From NCBI RefSeq assembly GCF_044901685.1, contig NZ_JBJDPS010000003.1:806001-870000 (forward strand): 64,000 nt of DNA, in the 5' to 3' direction. Positions 24,740 through 33,691 of this stretch are shown here, in pieces. Position 1 is the stretch's first letter. Every line of letters begins with the position of its first letter. A program made the translations under genes and the position numbers. The stretch is from Micromonospora_G sp044901685. Its GTDB lineage: Bacteria; Actinomycetota; Actinomycetes; Mycobacteriales; Micromonosporaceae. Under the pieces are notes generated by a model, which did not search any database, was not told the origin of the DNA, and saw only the letters and a list, made by a program, of their open reading frames with translations.

Positions 24740-25011
24740 AAATAGGGCGTACGATGCATTGGCTCGATAACGCCCAGTAGAGCCAATTAGCGCCAGCCAG
24801 CTCAATACGTCGATAGCGCTCCGGCGGGTCCTGTTCGACATTTATCGCAGGAGTCCGTTAACGGGCTTTTCGGTTTTCGACCCATCGGCGGCAAATCGCG
24901 ATCAGCAATGCGGACCGTCATCGGTTCCGCGCCACGACCCCGGATTCGAGCTGGGACGACGCTGGTTCAGCCGGACCCGGCGCAGGGCGTTGGTGACGCT
25001 CCGTCGACGGA

Positions 25012-25035
25012 CCGACCGGTGCCCGTGCCGGTCGG
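25012..25035 (-). terminator. Hairpin after the LPxTG protein gene
   Basis: Arms CCGACCGG and CCGGTCGG with an 8-nt loop, just past the stop at 25041. Confidence 0.4.
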
Positions 25036-25040
25036 CCGGC

Positions 25041-25526
25041 TCAGGCGGTGGCCCGGCGCCGTGCCGACAGCCGCAGGCCGAGTCCGGCCAGGAGCAGGAG
25101 CAGGCCGGCACCGAGAATCATGACCAGCGGCAGCCCGGTCCTGGGCAGGTTGCCGCCGGGACCGGAGGGGGCCGGACTTGTCGGGCTGACCGACGGCTCC
25201 GGGCTGGCCGACGGGCTGGTGCTGGTGGAGGGACTCGGGCTGCCGGAAGGACTCGCCGACGGACTCGGGCTGCCGGTGGGGCTCGGCGACGCGCTGGCGA
25301 TCTCCACCGTGATGCTCACCGAGCCGCTGCCGCTCGGCGCGGGCGCCGGGGCGGCCACCGCGGCGCCGGACAGCATGAACATCGCGGTGGCCACCAGGGC
25401 CGAGAAGGCGGCGAGCAGGGCCGGCAGCAGGGCGCGACCGTCACCGACCCGTTGTGCGGGGCGGCGGGGCTTCCGGATCCGACGTTCGGTCTCGGCTGGA
25501 CCACGCTCGGCAGAATCAATCATCAC
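25041..25526 (-). CDS. Small LPxTG-anchored Ser/Pro-rich surface protein
   Basis: 161 residues. The start may be GTG 25526 or the ATG next to it at 25523; there is no ribosome site and the conserved promoter element ends only 5-8 bp away, so the message is probably leaderless. A hydrophobic signal segment (about 32-59) is followed by a short strand region, a Ser/Pro repeat linker (SPSPSAS-type, about 80-118), NLPRTG, a membrane span and RRRATA. It is therefore a classical sortase substrate with almost no folded domain, probably a spacer or stalk. It shares its upstream element with the pst operon and the WxL gene. Confidence 0.75.
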   Translation of the reverse strand: MMIDSAERGPAETERRIRKPRRPAQRVGDGRALLPALLAAFSALVATAMFMLSGAAVAAPAPAPSGSGSVSITVEIASASPSPTGSPSPSASPSGSPSPSTSTSPSASPEPSVSPTSPAPSGPGGNLPRTGLPLVMILGAGLLLLLAGLGLRLSARRRATA

Positions 25527-25531
25527 GGTGA

Positions 25532-25591
25532 ATGGAAGCTACGCACGATCCGTGACCCGGCGCGCACGCCAACACGCACGCCGGACATGAG
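25532..25591 (-). promoter_or_regulatory. Conserved 60-bp upstream element, copy C (LPxTG gene)
   Basis: Same alignment as the other two copies without gaps: CATGTCCGGCGT at positions 3-14, TTGGC at 20-24, GGGTCAC at 34-40, CGTG at 45-48 and AGC at 52-54. It abuts the start codon, so the promoter must lie within the element. Confidence 0.55.
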
Positions 25592-25621
25592 ACAGGTTAA
25601 GAGCAGGCGACCTGCCCCGGC

Positions 25622-26791
25622 TCAGGCCCAGACCTGCTGCGGTTCCGCCCGGCGCTGCGCCAGCGTCGGCGGGACGGCGTACTCCCGGACCACGTTGTAC
25701 CGGGTGTCCCGCTCGACCGGCTGGAAACCCGCGTCCCAGATCAGGTTCAGCAGATCCTCGCGGTGCATGGTGTTCGGGGTGCCGTACGAGTCCGCGTCGT
25801 GGGTGATCTTGTATTCGACCACCGAGCCGTCGAGGTCGTCCACGCCGAAGTTCAGCGAGAGCTGGGCCACCGACAGCCCGTGCATCACCCAGAAGCACTT
25901 GACGTGCGGCACGTTGTCGAAGAGCAGCCGGGAGACGGCGAACGTCTTCAGCGACTCGGCCGGCGACGCCATCGTGGTCCTGGCCTGGATCCGGTTACGG
26001 ATCTTGCCGTCCGCCGAGTCGACGAAGTCGTGCTGGTAACGCAGCGGGATGAAGACGGTGAAGCCACCGGTCTCGTCCTGCAACTCACGCAACCGCAGCA
26101 CGTGGTCGACCCGGTGCCGGGGCTCCTCGATGTGGCCGTAGAGCATGGTCGACGGGGTCTTCAGCCCCTTCGAGTGCGCCAGCCGGTGAATCCGCGACCA
26201 GTCCTCCCAGTGGCAGGCGTGGTCCACGATGTGCTGCCGGACCTCCCAGTCGAAGATCTCCGCACCGCCACCGGTGAGCGACTCCAGCCCGGCGTCGATC
26301 AGCTCGTCCAGGATCTCGTCCGCCGGCAGGCCACTGATCTTCTCGAACCACTGGACCTCGGTGGCGGTGAACGCCTTCAGCTTCACCGTCGGCAGCGCGG
26401 CCTTCAGCTCGCGCAGCACCTTCGGGTAGTAACGCCAGGGCAGGGTCGGGTGCAGCCCGTTCACGATGTGCAGCTCGGTGAGCTGCTCGTCCTGCATCTC
26501 CTTGGCCTTGCGGACGGCCTCCTCGATCCGCATCGTGTACGCGTCCTTCTCCCCCGGCTTGCGCTGGAACGAGCAGTACGCGCACGAGGCGCTGCAGACG
26601 TTGGTCAGGTTCAGGTGGCGGTTGACGTTGAACATCACCCGCTCGCCGTTGCTCTCGGTCCGGCGGTGGTGTGCCAACCGCCCGAGCCACGCCAGGTCGT
26701 CGCTGTCGTAGAGGTCCTCGCCGTCCTGGCGGCTCAGCCGCTCCCCGGCGTAGACCTTTTCTTCCAGCTCACGCTTGCGTCCGGCATCCAT
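25622..26791 (-). CDS. mqnE: Aminofutalosine synthase MqnE
   Basis: 389-residue radical SAM enzyme of the futalosine pathway to menaquinone. It joins S-adenosylmethionine and 3-[(1-carboxyvinyl)oxy]benzoate to give aminofutalosine. The cluster motif CSASCAYC lies near residue 66, followed by HIVNGLHP and TGGGAEIF, which are typical of MqnE/MqnC-type enzymes; overall length fits MqnE. It is divergent from the NlpC/P60 gene and stands apart from the other menaquinone genes at 34-38 kb. Confidence 0.9.
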   Translation of the reverse strand: MDAGRKRELEEKVYAGERLSRQDGEDLYDSDDLAWLGRLAHHRRTESNGERVMFNVNRHLNLTNVCSASCAYCSFQRKPGEKDAYTMRIEEAVRKAKEMQDEQLTELHIVNGLHPTLPWRYYPKVLRELKAALPTVKLKAFTATEVQWFEKISGLPADEILDELIDAGLESLTGGGAEIFDWEVRQHIVDHACHWEDWSRIHRLAHSKGLKTPSTMLYGHIEEPRHRVDHVLRLRELQDETGGFTVFIPLRYQHDFVDSADGKIRNRIQARTTMASPAESLKTFAVSRLLFDNVPHVKCFWVMHGLSVAQLSLNFGVDDLDGSVVEYKITHDADSYGTPNTMHREDLLNLIWDAGFQPVERDTRYNVVREYAVPPTLAQRRAEPQQVWA

Positions 26792-27069
26792 GACGGCCCC
26801 GTCCCTTCCCTACGATCCAGGGTCGAGCGTACGTGGCCCGCCCGGTGGCGACCGTACGGCCACGGTGGCAGCGACGTAGTTCACCGGACGCCCGCCGGCC
26901 ATCCGGCACTCAGGCTGCCGTCATCAGACTCTCAGGCTCTTGTTACCCCTTTCCCGATCGACTTCCGCAACGCGGTGCGGTAGACAAAAGTGGGACGCCG
27001 GGCACATCGCCGGACACGAGGGCACCGGGGCGGTACGACCGGGCCCTCGATCGCTGGATGGGGAGCGGA

Positions 27070-28575
27070 ATGGCATTGAGAACGGGCAGCCGACGAGGAC
27101 GACACCGCCGACCGCTGATCAGCCCGGTCCTCCGGCCGATGGCCTGGTCCGCGCTACTGAGCGGAGTGGTCGCGTTCGCCTTCGCCAGCCCGGTCTACGC
27201 CGATCCGGCCCTGCCCACCACCGTGCCGGACACCGGCGCCCGCCCCGCGGCGGTCGGCGCGCTGCTGATGCCCGGCGCGACGGCGCCGTCCACCAGCCCC
27301 AACGTCCCGCTGCCGCCGCTGCTCAACGGCCCGCTGGCCACCCAGATCCAGGCCAAGGAGACCCAGCTCGCCGTACTCGGCGACGAGTTGCTCCAGCTAC
27401 GCCAGGACCGGGACACGGCGGCCGGCCTGCTGGTCACCGCCGACACCGAGTGGCGGACCTCGCACGAGCAGTTGCTCAAGGCACAGGCCGCCGCCGACCA
27501 GGCCGCCGCCGAGGCGTTCAAGGACGCGGCCGGTCTGCCGCCCGGTGCCCTCGGTTCCGATCTGGAGGGACTGGGCGCGCTCAGCCGCCTACAGAAGGGC
27601 GAGCAGTCGGGCGCGGACAGCATCGCCCCGGCGCGTGAGCTGACCCGCGCCCGCGCGGCCGAGCAGGCGGCGCGGGAGGGACAACTGGCGGCCACCGCCC
27701 GGGTCACCAGCACGGCCGCCAGCTTCACCGCGAAGGAAGCCAGCTTCAAGACGCTGGAAGCGGACCTGCTGAAGCTCAAGCGGGACAACTCCGATCAGCT
27801 TGCCGTGATCGAGCAGGCCCGGGAAGCCGCTGAGCAGCAGCTCAGCCCGTCGGGGATCAACAACGCCAGCATCGCCGGCATGGTGGCCGACCCGCGCGCG
27901 TTGCAGGCCGTGCAGTACGCGCTCGCCCAGCGGGGCGACCCGTACGTCTGGGCGGCCGAGGGGCCGGACGCGTTCGACTGCTCCGGACTCATGTGGGCCG
28001 CGTACCGCACCGCCGGATACACGCTGGCCCGGGTGGCGAAGGACCAGTACTACACGACCCGGAGCCGTACGGTCGACCGCTACTCGATGCTCCCCGGCGA
28101 CCTGATCTTCTTCGCCTCCGGCAGTAGCTGGACCACGGTGCACCACGTCGGGATGTACATCGGCAACGGCAAGATGGTCCACGCGCCCAACTCCGGCGAC
28201 GTGGTGAAGGTGTCGACCGTCTGGTGGTCCCGCTTCTACGCGGCGACCCGGATCTTCGGTGCCGTACCCGCACCGACCACGCCGCCGCCGACCACCCCGC
28301 CACCCACCACCCGGCCGCCGACCACGCCACCGCCGACCACCCCGCCACCCACCACCGCGCCACCCACCACGCCGCCGCCGACGACTCCTCCGCCGACGAC
28401 GCCACCGCCGCCGACCACCCCACCGCCGCCGACGAGCGAGCCGCCCACCACGCCGCCGCCACCACCGACGACCCCACCGGCGACCACCCCGAACGACGAG
28501 CCCACGACAACGCCGAACCCGTCCACCGGGACCACCCCGGCCGCGTCGGGCAGCGTGGTACCGAGCGCCACCTAG
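27070..28575 (+). CDS. Secreted NlpC/P60 peptidoglycan endopeptidase
   Basis: A 501-residue exported cell-wall hydrolase; the ATG at 27070 follows GGGAG. After the signal peptide (to about residue 39, VYA-DP) comes a coiled-coil region (about 95-260). Next is an NlpC/P60 domain (about 275-395) with the catalytic Cys in DAFDCSGLMWAAY and His in VHHVGMYIG. The last 100 residues are a low-complexity tail of Pro-Thr units (PTTPPP) that probably spans or binds the wall. It should cut stem peptides (D-Glu to diamino acid bond). A c-di-AMP riboswitch, frequent before such genes in actinomycetes, was looked for upstream and not found. Confidence 0.88.
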   Translation: MALRTGSRRGRHRRPLISPVLRPMAWSALLSGVVAFAFASPVYADPALPTTVPDTGARPAAVGALLMPGATAPSTSPNVPLPPLLNGPLATQIQAKETQLAVLGDELLQLRQDRDTAAGLLVTADTEWRTSHEQLLKAQAAADQAAAEAFKDAAGLPPGALGSDLEGLGALSRLQKGEQSGADSIAPARELTRARAAEQAAREGQLAATARVTSTAASFTAKEASFKTLEADLLKLKRDNSDQLAVIEQAREAAEQQLSPSGINNASIAGMVADPRALQAVQYALAQRGDPYVWAAEGPDAFDCSGLMWAAYRTAGYTLARVAKDQYYTTRSRTVDRYSMLPGDLIFFASGSSWTTVHHVGMYIGNGKMVHAPNSGDVVKVSTVWWSRFYAATRIFGAVPAPTTPPPTTPPPTTRPPTTPPPTTPPPTTAPPTTPPPTTPPPTTPPPPTTPPPPTSEPPTTPPPPPTTPPATTPNDEPTTTPNPSTGTTPAASGSVVPSAT

Positions 28576-28722
28576 GGACGCTCGTCCGGCTCGTTCCCGA
28601 CGGCCGGCGGTGCCGGACAATCCGCTCCGACTGTCCGCCCGTGCGCGAATGTGGCACGGTGAGGATCGAGGGCACTCCCGGTCCGGCGCCACCGGACCGG
28701 GTGCGGGCGCGGGAGGCAGAGG

Positions 28723-30054
28723 ATGGGCGAAGAGCAGACACAGCCGGCCGAGACGGCGGGGGGCTCGAATACCGGGACCCTGACCACGACGGCACCGGAC
28801 GTGAAGGGCGACATCGGGGGGCTGCCCACGCTGGCAGCTCCACCGGCGACCGGCGGTGCCGACGCCAAGCCCGGGTCGGAGTCGCCGGAACCGGCCGAGG
28901 ATCGCGACGTGGTCGAGGCGACCGCCTCGGCGGGAGCGGAGCCGGCCGAACCGGCACCACCGCTTGCCGTACGCGAGACGCCGAGCAGCGCCCCCCTGCA
29001 ACGACGTACGCCGAAAGTCCCTCAGGCGGAAGTCCCCTGGTCGGCATTTGGCAACGCCAAGCCCGACGCGGGTTCGCCCGACACGGCGTCGGGCGATACA
29101 CCCGGCAGCCCGGCGGCCACCCCACCCCGTTCCTCGGACCGTCCCTGGGGCCAGCCGAAGATCGGCTTCACCATCCCCACCCAACGCTCCGGTGAGCCCA
29201 ACCAGGCTCCGGCCGCGCGAGCCAGCGTCGCCGTACCCGCTGTCGAGCCACCCGAGCCGGCCACTCCGCCGCAGCCCGAGCCGCCGAGCCCACCCGGCCC
29301 CGGACCGGCGCCGGCCCCGTTCCCCCCGGTGCCGGCACCAACCCCGCCCCTCCCCGGGCCGATGCCGCCGGCACCCGCACCGACGCCACCACCCGCGCCC
29401 GTACCGACGCCACCGCGCCCGACTCCCCCACCGCCCGGTCCGGGCCCCGTTCCACCGCTGCCACCGACCCCGCCCAACCCGCCCGTGCCGGCGCCGGTCC
29501 CCCCGTTCCCCCCGCCGCCGTCGACCATCGCCGCGCCCGCTCCGAGCCTGTTCACCACCCCGACGGCGGCGCCTCACCGACCCGGCTCCACGACGCCGAC
29601 GCCCTCGGACGCCCTCGCCACCCAGCCGATCGACACCTCGCTCGCCACGAACACCACCCAGCGGATCGACACCTCGCTCTCGGCCAACATCACCCAGCCG
29701 ATCAGCACCGGGCCGACATCGGAGGCGACCCAGCCGATCAGGCTCGCGTCGTCCGGCGGGGTCGCGACCCCGCCGGACGACCGGGGAACGGTGTACGGCG
29801 GACCCGGCGCTACGGCACCGGCGGAGATGACGGTTGCCATCACGACCGGGAACCCGGTGGAGAACACCGGATCGTTGACCGGACACATCCTGGCGCAGGG
29901 CTGGGCGGACACGCCCACCGGCAGCGCGGGCACCGGCAAGATGATCGGCGTCCTGGCCGCCGGGCTGGCGGTGCTGGTCGCGATCGGCCTGCTGGTGGTC
30001 TTTGCCGCCGGCGACACCTTCAGCAGTCTCTTCGGCGGTCTGCTGGGAAGCTGA
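28723..30054 (+). CDS. Pro-rich protein with single C-terminal membrane span
   Basis: 443 residues without a signal peptide. A Thr/Ala/Glu-rich N-terminus (1-150) is followed by a long Pro-rich region (about 165-270) and a segment with repeated TQPI/TQRID motifs (about 298-345). The only membrane span is near the C-terminus (about 405-430), placing nearly the whole protein in the cytosol. Such tail-anchored Pro-rich proteins are common in actinomycetes but uncharacterised. It follows the NlpC/P60 gene by 147 bp on the same strand and a hairpin terminator follows it. Confidence 0.65.
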   Translation: MGEEQTQPAETAGGSNTGTLTTTAPDVKGDIGGLPTLAAPPATGGADAKPGSESPEPAEDRDVVEATASAGAEPAEPAPPLAVRETPSSAPLQRRTPKVPQAEVPWSAFGNAKPDAGSPDTASGDTPGSPAATPPRSSDRPWGQPKIGFTIPTQRSGEPNQAPAARASVAVPAVEPPEPATPPQPEPPSPPGPGPAPAPFPPVPAPTPPLPGPMPPAPAPTPPPAPVPTPPRPTPPPPGPGPVPPLPPTPPNPPVPAPVPPFPPPPSTIAAPAPSLFTTPTAAPHRPGSTTPTPSDALATQPIDTSLATNTTQRIDTSLSANITQPISTGPTSEATQPIRLASSGGVATPPDDRGTVYGGPGATAPAEMTVAITTGNPVENTGSLTGHILAQGWADTPTGSAGTGKMIGVLAAGLAVLVAIGLLVVFAAGDTFSSLFGGLLGS

Positions 30055-30110
30055 CCCGGCGGCGCCACACCGGACGACCTCGACGGCGACAACGGGACGC
30101 CGAGCCGTAA

Positions 30111-30154
30111 ACCCCGCCCGTGGCACCGGCTGCACCGGTAGCCGTGGGCGGGGT
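30111..30154 (+). terminator. Hairpin after the Pro-rich protein gene
   Basis: Arms ACCCCGCCC and GGGCGGGGT enclose a 26-nt region that itself has complementary CCGG pairs. It starts 57 bp past the stop at 30054. Confidence 0.6.
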
Positions 30155-30229
30155 GACGCTGCCCACTGGCAGGGGTCGGTCGATGGTGACCATGCGGAGA
30201 AGCCGTACACTTGACGCGATTACTGACCT

Positions 30230-30248
30230 GGCGCGCGCAAAGCGCGCC
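30230..30248 (+). other. Hairpin in the leader of the DEAD-box helicase gene
   Basis: Perfect GGCGCGC / GCGCGCC arms with a GCAAA loop, about 85 nt before the helicase start. A possible -10 (TACACT, 30206-30211) lies just upstream, so the hairpin would open the transcript. RNA helicase leaders are often structured for autoregulation or cold response; this is speculative. Confidence 0.35.
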
Positions 30249-30334
30249 CCTGGGCGATCTTGCGGGCGATTCAGCGGCGGACGTTTGCCGCAGCGGGCCA
30301 TTCGCGAAGATGCGCCCCGCTTGAGAGGTTTTTC

Positions 30335-32155
30335 TTGACGCCCTTCGCTGATCCCAGCACGTTTCCGTCCGTCCTCGAATCCCCGGCCGAGCTGGTCGAG
30401 GACGCCGCACAGCCCGAAGCGAACGCCGCACAGCCCGGAGCGAACGCCCTACAGCCCGAGGCGGACGCCGCACAGCCCGAATCGACCGACGTCACCGAGC
30501 CGGCCCGCTCGCAGGTGAGCGACTTCGCCTCCCTCGGCCTGCCGCAGCCGCTCGTCCGCGCCCTGGCCCGGGAGGGCATCAGCACCCCGTTCGAGATCCA
30601 GCAGGCGACCGTGCCGGACGCCCTGGCCGGCCGGGACGTGCTCGGTCGCGGCCAGACCGGCTCCGGCAAGACCCTCGCCTTCGGCCTGCCGGTGCTGGCA
30701 CGGGTCGCGGCCGGCGGCCGGGCCCGGCCACAGCACCCCCGGGCGCTGATCCTGGTGCCGACCCGCGAGCTCGCGATGCAGGTCAACGACGCCCTCATGC
30801 CGTTGGGCAAGTCGCTCGGCGTGTTCCTGAAGACCGCTGTCGGCGGGGTGCCGTACGACCGGCAGATCGACGCGCTGCGGCGCGGTGTGGAGATCATCGT
30901 GGCCACGCCGGGACGGCTCGGCGACCTGATCTCCCGTGGCGTCTGCAAGCTCGACGAGATCGAGATCACGGTGCTCGACGAGGCCGACCAGATGGCCGAC
31001 ATGGGCTTCCTGCCCGAGGTCACCGAACTGCTCTCCAAGACGCCCGCGAACGCCCAGCGCCTGCTCTTCTCGGCCACCCTCGACGGCGACGTCGACGCCC
31101 TGGTCCGGCGCTTCATGCACGACCCGGTCACGCACTCGACCGCGCCGGCCACGGCGGCGGTGTCCACCATGGACCACCACCTGCTGCTGATCCCGCCGCA
31201 CGACAAGTTCGCGATCGCCGCGTCGATCGCCGCCCGCCAGGGGCGCACGATGATGTTCGCCCGTACCCAGATGGGCGTGGACCGGCTGGTCGAGCAGTTG
31301 GCCGCGGTCGGCGTACGGGCCGGAGCGCTGCACGGCGGCAAGACCCAGCGGGTACGCACCCGTACGCTCGCCGAGTTCAAGGAAGGCCGGACGACCGTCC
31401 TGGTGGCGACCGACGTCGCGGCACGGGGCATCCACGTCGACGGTGTGTCGCTCGTCGTGCACGTCGACCCGCCGAAGGACCCGAAGGACTACCTGCACCG
31501 GGCCGGCCGCACGGCCAGGGCCGGCGAGTCCGGCGCGGTGGCGACGCTGGTGCTGCCGAAGCAGCGCCGGACCACGCTGGCCATGCTCGAGAAGGCGGGC
31601 GTCGAGCCGGCGCAGACCCGGGTCCGCCCCGGCGACGCGGTCCTGGCCGAGCTGACCGGCGCCCAGGCGCCGAGCGGGGTCCCGGTGGTGGCCGAGCCGG
31701 AGCGCTACAACGACCGCCCGCGCGGCGAACGACGCTACGGCGACCGTCCGCAAGGCGAACGACGCTACGGCGACCGTCCGCAAGGCGAACGACGCTACGG
31801 CGACCGTCCGCAAGGCGAACGACGCTACGGCGACCGTCCCCAGGGCGAACGACGCTACGGCGACCGCCCGCAGGGCGAGCGCGGGTACGGCGACCGTCCC
31901 CAGGGCGAACGACGCTACGGCGACCGCCCGCAGGGCGAGCGCGGGTACGGCGACCGTCCGCAGGCGGAGCGGGGCGCGGGACGTCCGGCGGGTGAGTGGC
32001 GTACCGGTGGCGAGTGGCGCTCCGACGAGCGTCGTGGCGGGTTCCGGCACGAGAGCGCGCCCCGGCACGACCGGCCGGGCGACGCCCAGGGCGATCGTGC
32101 GCGTACCGGTGGTGAGCGTCAGTTCGGCGGACGCCGCCCGACCCGTACCCACTGA
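30335..32155 (+). CDS. DEAD-box RNA helicase with minisatellite-encoded tail
   Basis: A 606-residue helicase. It starts at TTG 30335, because GAGAGG lies exactly 6 nt upstream; the frame upstream has no other site. The N-terminus has an Ala-Gln-Pro-Glu repeat. The core (about 60-430) shows the Q motif, GQTGSGKT (I), PTRELA (Ia), TPGR, DEAD as DEADQM (II), SAT (III), ARGIH and HRAGRTAR (VI). The C-terminal tail (from about residue 460) has eight copies of GERRYGDRPQ or GERGYGDRPQ followed by an Arg/Gly-rich end. Such RGG/RYGD-type tails bind RNA non-specifically. It is probably a ribosome-assembly or cold-adaptation helicase (RhlE/CsdA type). Confidence 0.9.
   Translation: MTPFADPSTFPSVLESPAELVEDAAQPEANAAQPGANALQPEADAAQPESTDVTEPARSQVSDFASLGLPQPLVRALAREGISTPFEIQQATVPDALAGRDVLGRGQTGSGKTLAFGLPVLARVAAGGRARPQHPRALILVPTRELAMQVNDALMPLGKSLGVFLKTAVGGVPYDRQIDALRRGVEIIVATPGRLGDLISRGVCKLDEIEITVLDEADQMADMGFLPEVTELLSKTPANAQRLLFSATLDGDVDALVRRFMHDPVTHSTAPATAAVSTMDHHLLLIPPHDKFAIAASIAARQGRTMMFARTQMGVDRLVEQLAAVGVRAGALHGGKTQRVRTRTLAEFKEGRTTVLVATDVAARGIHVDGVSLVVHVDPPKDPKDYLHRAGRTARAGESGAVATLVLPKQRRTTLAMLEKAGVEPAQTRVRPGDAVLAELTGAQAPSGVPVVAEPERYNDRPRGERRYGDRPQGERRYGDRPQGERRYGDRPQGERRYGDRPQGERRYGDRPQGERGYGDRPQGERRYGDRPQGERGYGDRPQAERGAGRPAGEWRTGGEWRSDERRGGFRHESAPRHDRPGDAQGDRARTGGERQFGGRRPTRTH
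31724..31963 (+). repeat. 30-bp coding minisatellite, eight copies
   Basis: Eight tandem 30-bp units encode GERRYGDRPQ (units 1-5 and 7) or GERGYGDRPQ (units 6 and 8). Units 1-3 are identical at DNA level, and the later ones carry a few synonymous changes. A degenerate unit (ERYNDRPR) precedes them. Confidence 0.95.
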
Positions 32156-32181
32156 TCTTCTCGACGGCTCGACCGATCTCG

Positions 32182-32231
32182 GCGGCGGGCGGACGGCGTG
32201 GTTCGACCACGCCTTCCGCCCGCCGCTTTTT
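32182..32231 (+). terminator. Intrinsic terminator of the helicase gene
   Basis: A 12-bp stem (GCGGCGGGCGGA / TCCGCCCGCCGC) extended by an inner GGCGTGG/CCACGCC stem and followed by five Ts. One of the few T-tailed terminators in the window. Confidence 0.88.
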
Positions 32232-32317
32232 CCTGACCCGTGGCCGGGATGCCGCCTGTTCGCCGTGCGTGGCGTCGCGGCCCGCGCGGAACGGGTGCCG
32301 CCGGTAACGTCCCGGGC

Positions 32318-32956
32318 ATGCCGATGATGCCGAGATCGCTGCTCTGGAACCGGACCGACCTGCCGGGCGCCGACCACGCGCTGATCGACGACCGACGCGG
32401 GCTGCTCGCCCGGGGCGTCGCACTGGCGGTGGACCCGCTCCCCTACACCTGCCGGTACGAGGTGATCACCGACGAGAACTGGGCCACGGTACGCCTGGAG
32501 GTGAGCGTCGAGGGTGCCGGTTGGCTGCGCAGCATCAGGCTGGAGCGGGCCGCCGGACGGTGGCGGGCCAGCACCGCCGAACAGGGCGACCTCGACGTCG
32601 CGCTGGCCGCCGCAGGGCGGCCCACGGCCGGTATTCCGGGGATCGAGGACCCGCACCGGCTGGCCGACGCGCTCGACGTGGACCTCGGCGGGGCACCGCT
32701 GTTCAACACCCTGCCGGTGCGGCGACTCGGCCTGCGGGGCGCGACGCCGGGGACGACGCACCGGATCACCGTCGCCTGGGTGCTGGTGCCGGGCCTGCTG
32801 GTGGTCCCGTCCGAGCAGGTCTACACCGCGCTGGACGGCGGCAACGTACGGTTCGTCGACGACGGTTTCAGCACGGAGCTACGGCTCGACCCGGACGGGT
32901 ACGTGCTCGACTACCCCGGCCTGGCGCAACGGGTGGGCACCGAGGTACGCCGCTGA
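32318..32956 (+). CDS. Putative glycolipid-binding family protein
   Basis: A 212-residue soluble beta-rich protein. Features such as the WNRTDLPGADHALI opening, RYEVITDENWATVRLEV, DLDVALAAAGRPT and the NTLPVRRL segment match the putative glycolipid-binding domain family (formerly DUF1089). The ATG at 32318 is used, with two others within nine bases. It stands alone after the helicase terminator. The biological role is unknown in this family despite the name. Confidence 0.7.
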   Translation: MPMMPRSLLWNRTDLPGADHALIDDRRGLLARGVALAVDPLPYTCRYEVITDENWATVRLEVSVEGAGWLRSIRLERAAGRWRASTAEQGDLDVALAAAGRPTAGIPGIEDPHRLADALDVDLGGAPLFNTLPVRRLGLRGATPGTTHRITVAWVLVPGLLVVPSEQVYTALDGGNVRFVDDGFSTELRLDPDGYVLDYPGLAQRVGTEVRR

Positions 32957-32984
32957 CGCCGCCCGGCCGGGGCGGATGCCAGCG

Positions 32985-33443
32985 TCAGAGGGCGTCCGGG
33001 GTGGGCGACTGCGGGCGGTTTTCCCACTTGGTGGAGAGGGCGATGCCGGTCCGGGTCGAGGCGACCCCGGCGGTCCGGTTCAACCGTACGATCAACTGCT
33101 CCAACTCGGCGATCGTGCCGACCCGCGCCTTGCACAGGAACGACTCGACGCCCGCCATGAAGTAGCACGATTCGATCTCTGGCATCTCCCGGAGCGCGGC
33201 GAGGATGTCGTCGCTGTCGCCGCCGGAGTCCTGCACGATGCCGATCAGGGCGGTGACGCCCAGTCCGATCGACTCCGGCTCGACATCGGCCCGGTAAGCG
33301 CGAATGGTGCCGTTCGCCTCGAGCTTGCCGACCCGCTCGTGCACCGCGGGTGCCGAGAGCCCGACCTGCCGGGCCAGCTCGGCGTAGGAGAGCCGGGCGT
33401 TCGTCTGCAACAGGTTCACGAGTACCAGGTCGATTGCGTCCAC
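32985..33443 (-). CDS. Lrp/AsnC family transcriptional regulator
   Basis: A 152-residue regulator. An N-terminal winged helix-turn-helix (LSYAELARQVGLSAPAVHERVGKLEANGTIRAY, residues about 18-50) is followed by the ligand-binding RAM domain (about 68-140). The GTG start has no ribosome site and a TAGTGT -10-like box sits 9 nt before it, suggesting a leaderless message. It probably senses an amino acid; its targets are not evident from context. Divergent from bldC. Confidence 0.88.
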   Translation of the reverse strand: MDAIDLVLVNLLQTNARLSYAELARQVGLSAPAVHERVGKLEANGTIRAYRADVEPESIGLGVTALIGIVQDSGGDSDDILAALREMPEIESCYFMAGVESFLCKARVGTIAELEQLIVRLNRTAGVASTRTGIALSTKWENRPQSPTPDAL

Positions 33444-33691
33444 GGACTGTAGACACTATCCCGGTGGATGGGACGGCGAACGAGCGGTAGGTGGTGTCCC
33501 ACGCTCAAAGCAGGTAAAAACCACATATCGGCCAAGCTAACTTCCCACTCAGGGCGTTTTCGCGTTCGCCGGACACGACACTCTGGCGGTGCTGTAATTG
33601 CCGTACGTCCCCACCGAAGGCTCTGGCAGGCACTTTTGTCCCGGGGGCGGTCTTACCAGTCCGGGGACTTCGTGGACGCGAGGAGGGGGCT

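Larger units (their letters stand above)
24582..25040. other. Long regulatory intergenic region upstream of the pst operon
   Basis: 459 bp with no credible gene. The left third holds the conserved 60-bp element and a cluster of GTTCAC-type inverted repeats. The middle (about 24770-24900) is richer in A and T than its surroundings. The right end holds a small hairpin after the LPxTG gene. Confidence 0.7.

Noticed and set aside
26792..27069. A c-di-AMP (ydaO) riboswitch before the NlpC/P60 gene
   Set aside because: The conserved ydaO core sequences were not found in the 278-bp leader region, although such riboswitches often precede this gene class in actinomycetes.
28263..28500. A repetitive stretch that might be a CRISPR array or satellite
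   Set aside because: It is in-frame Pro-Thr coding repeats (PTTPPP) at the end of the NlpC/P60 gene, with no spacer structure.
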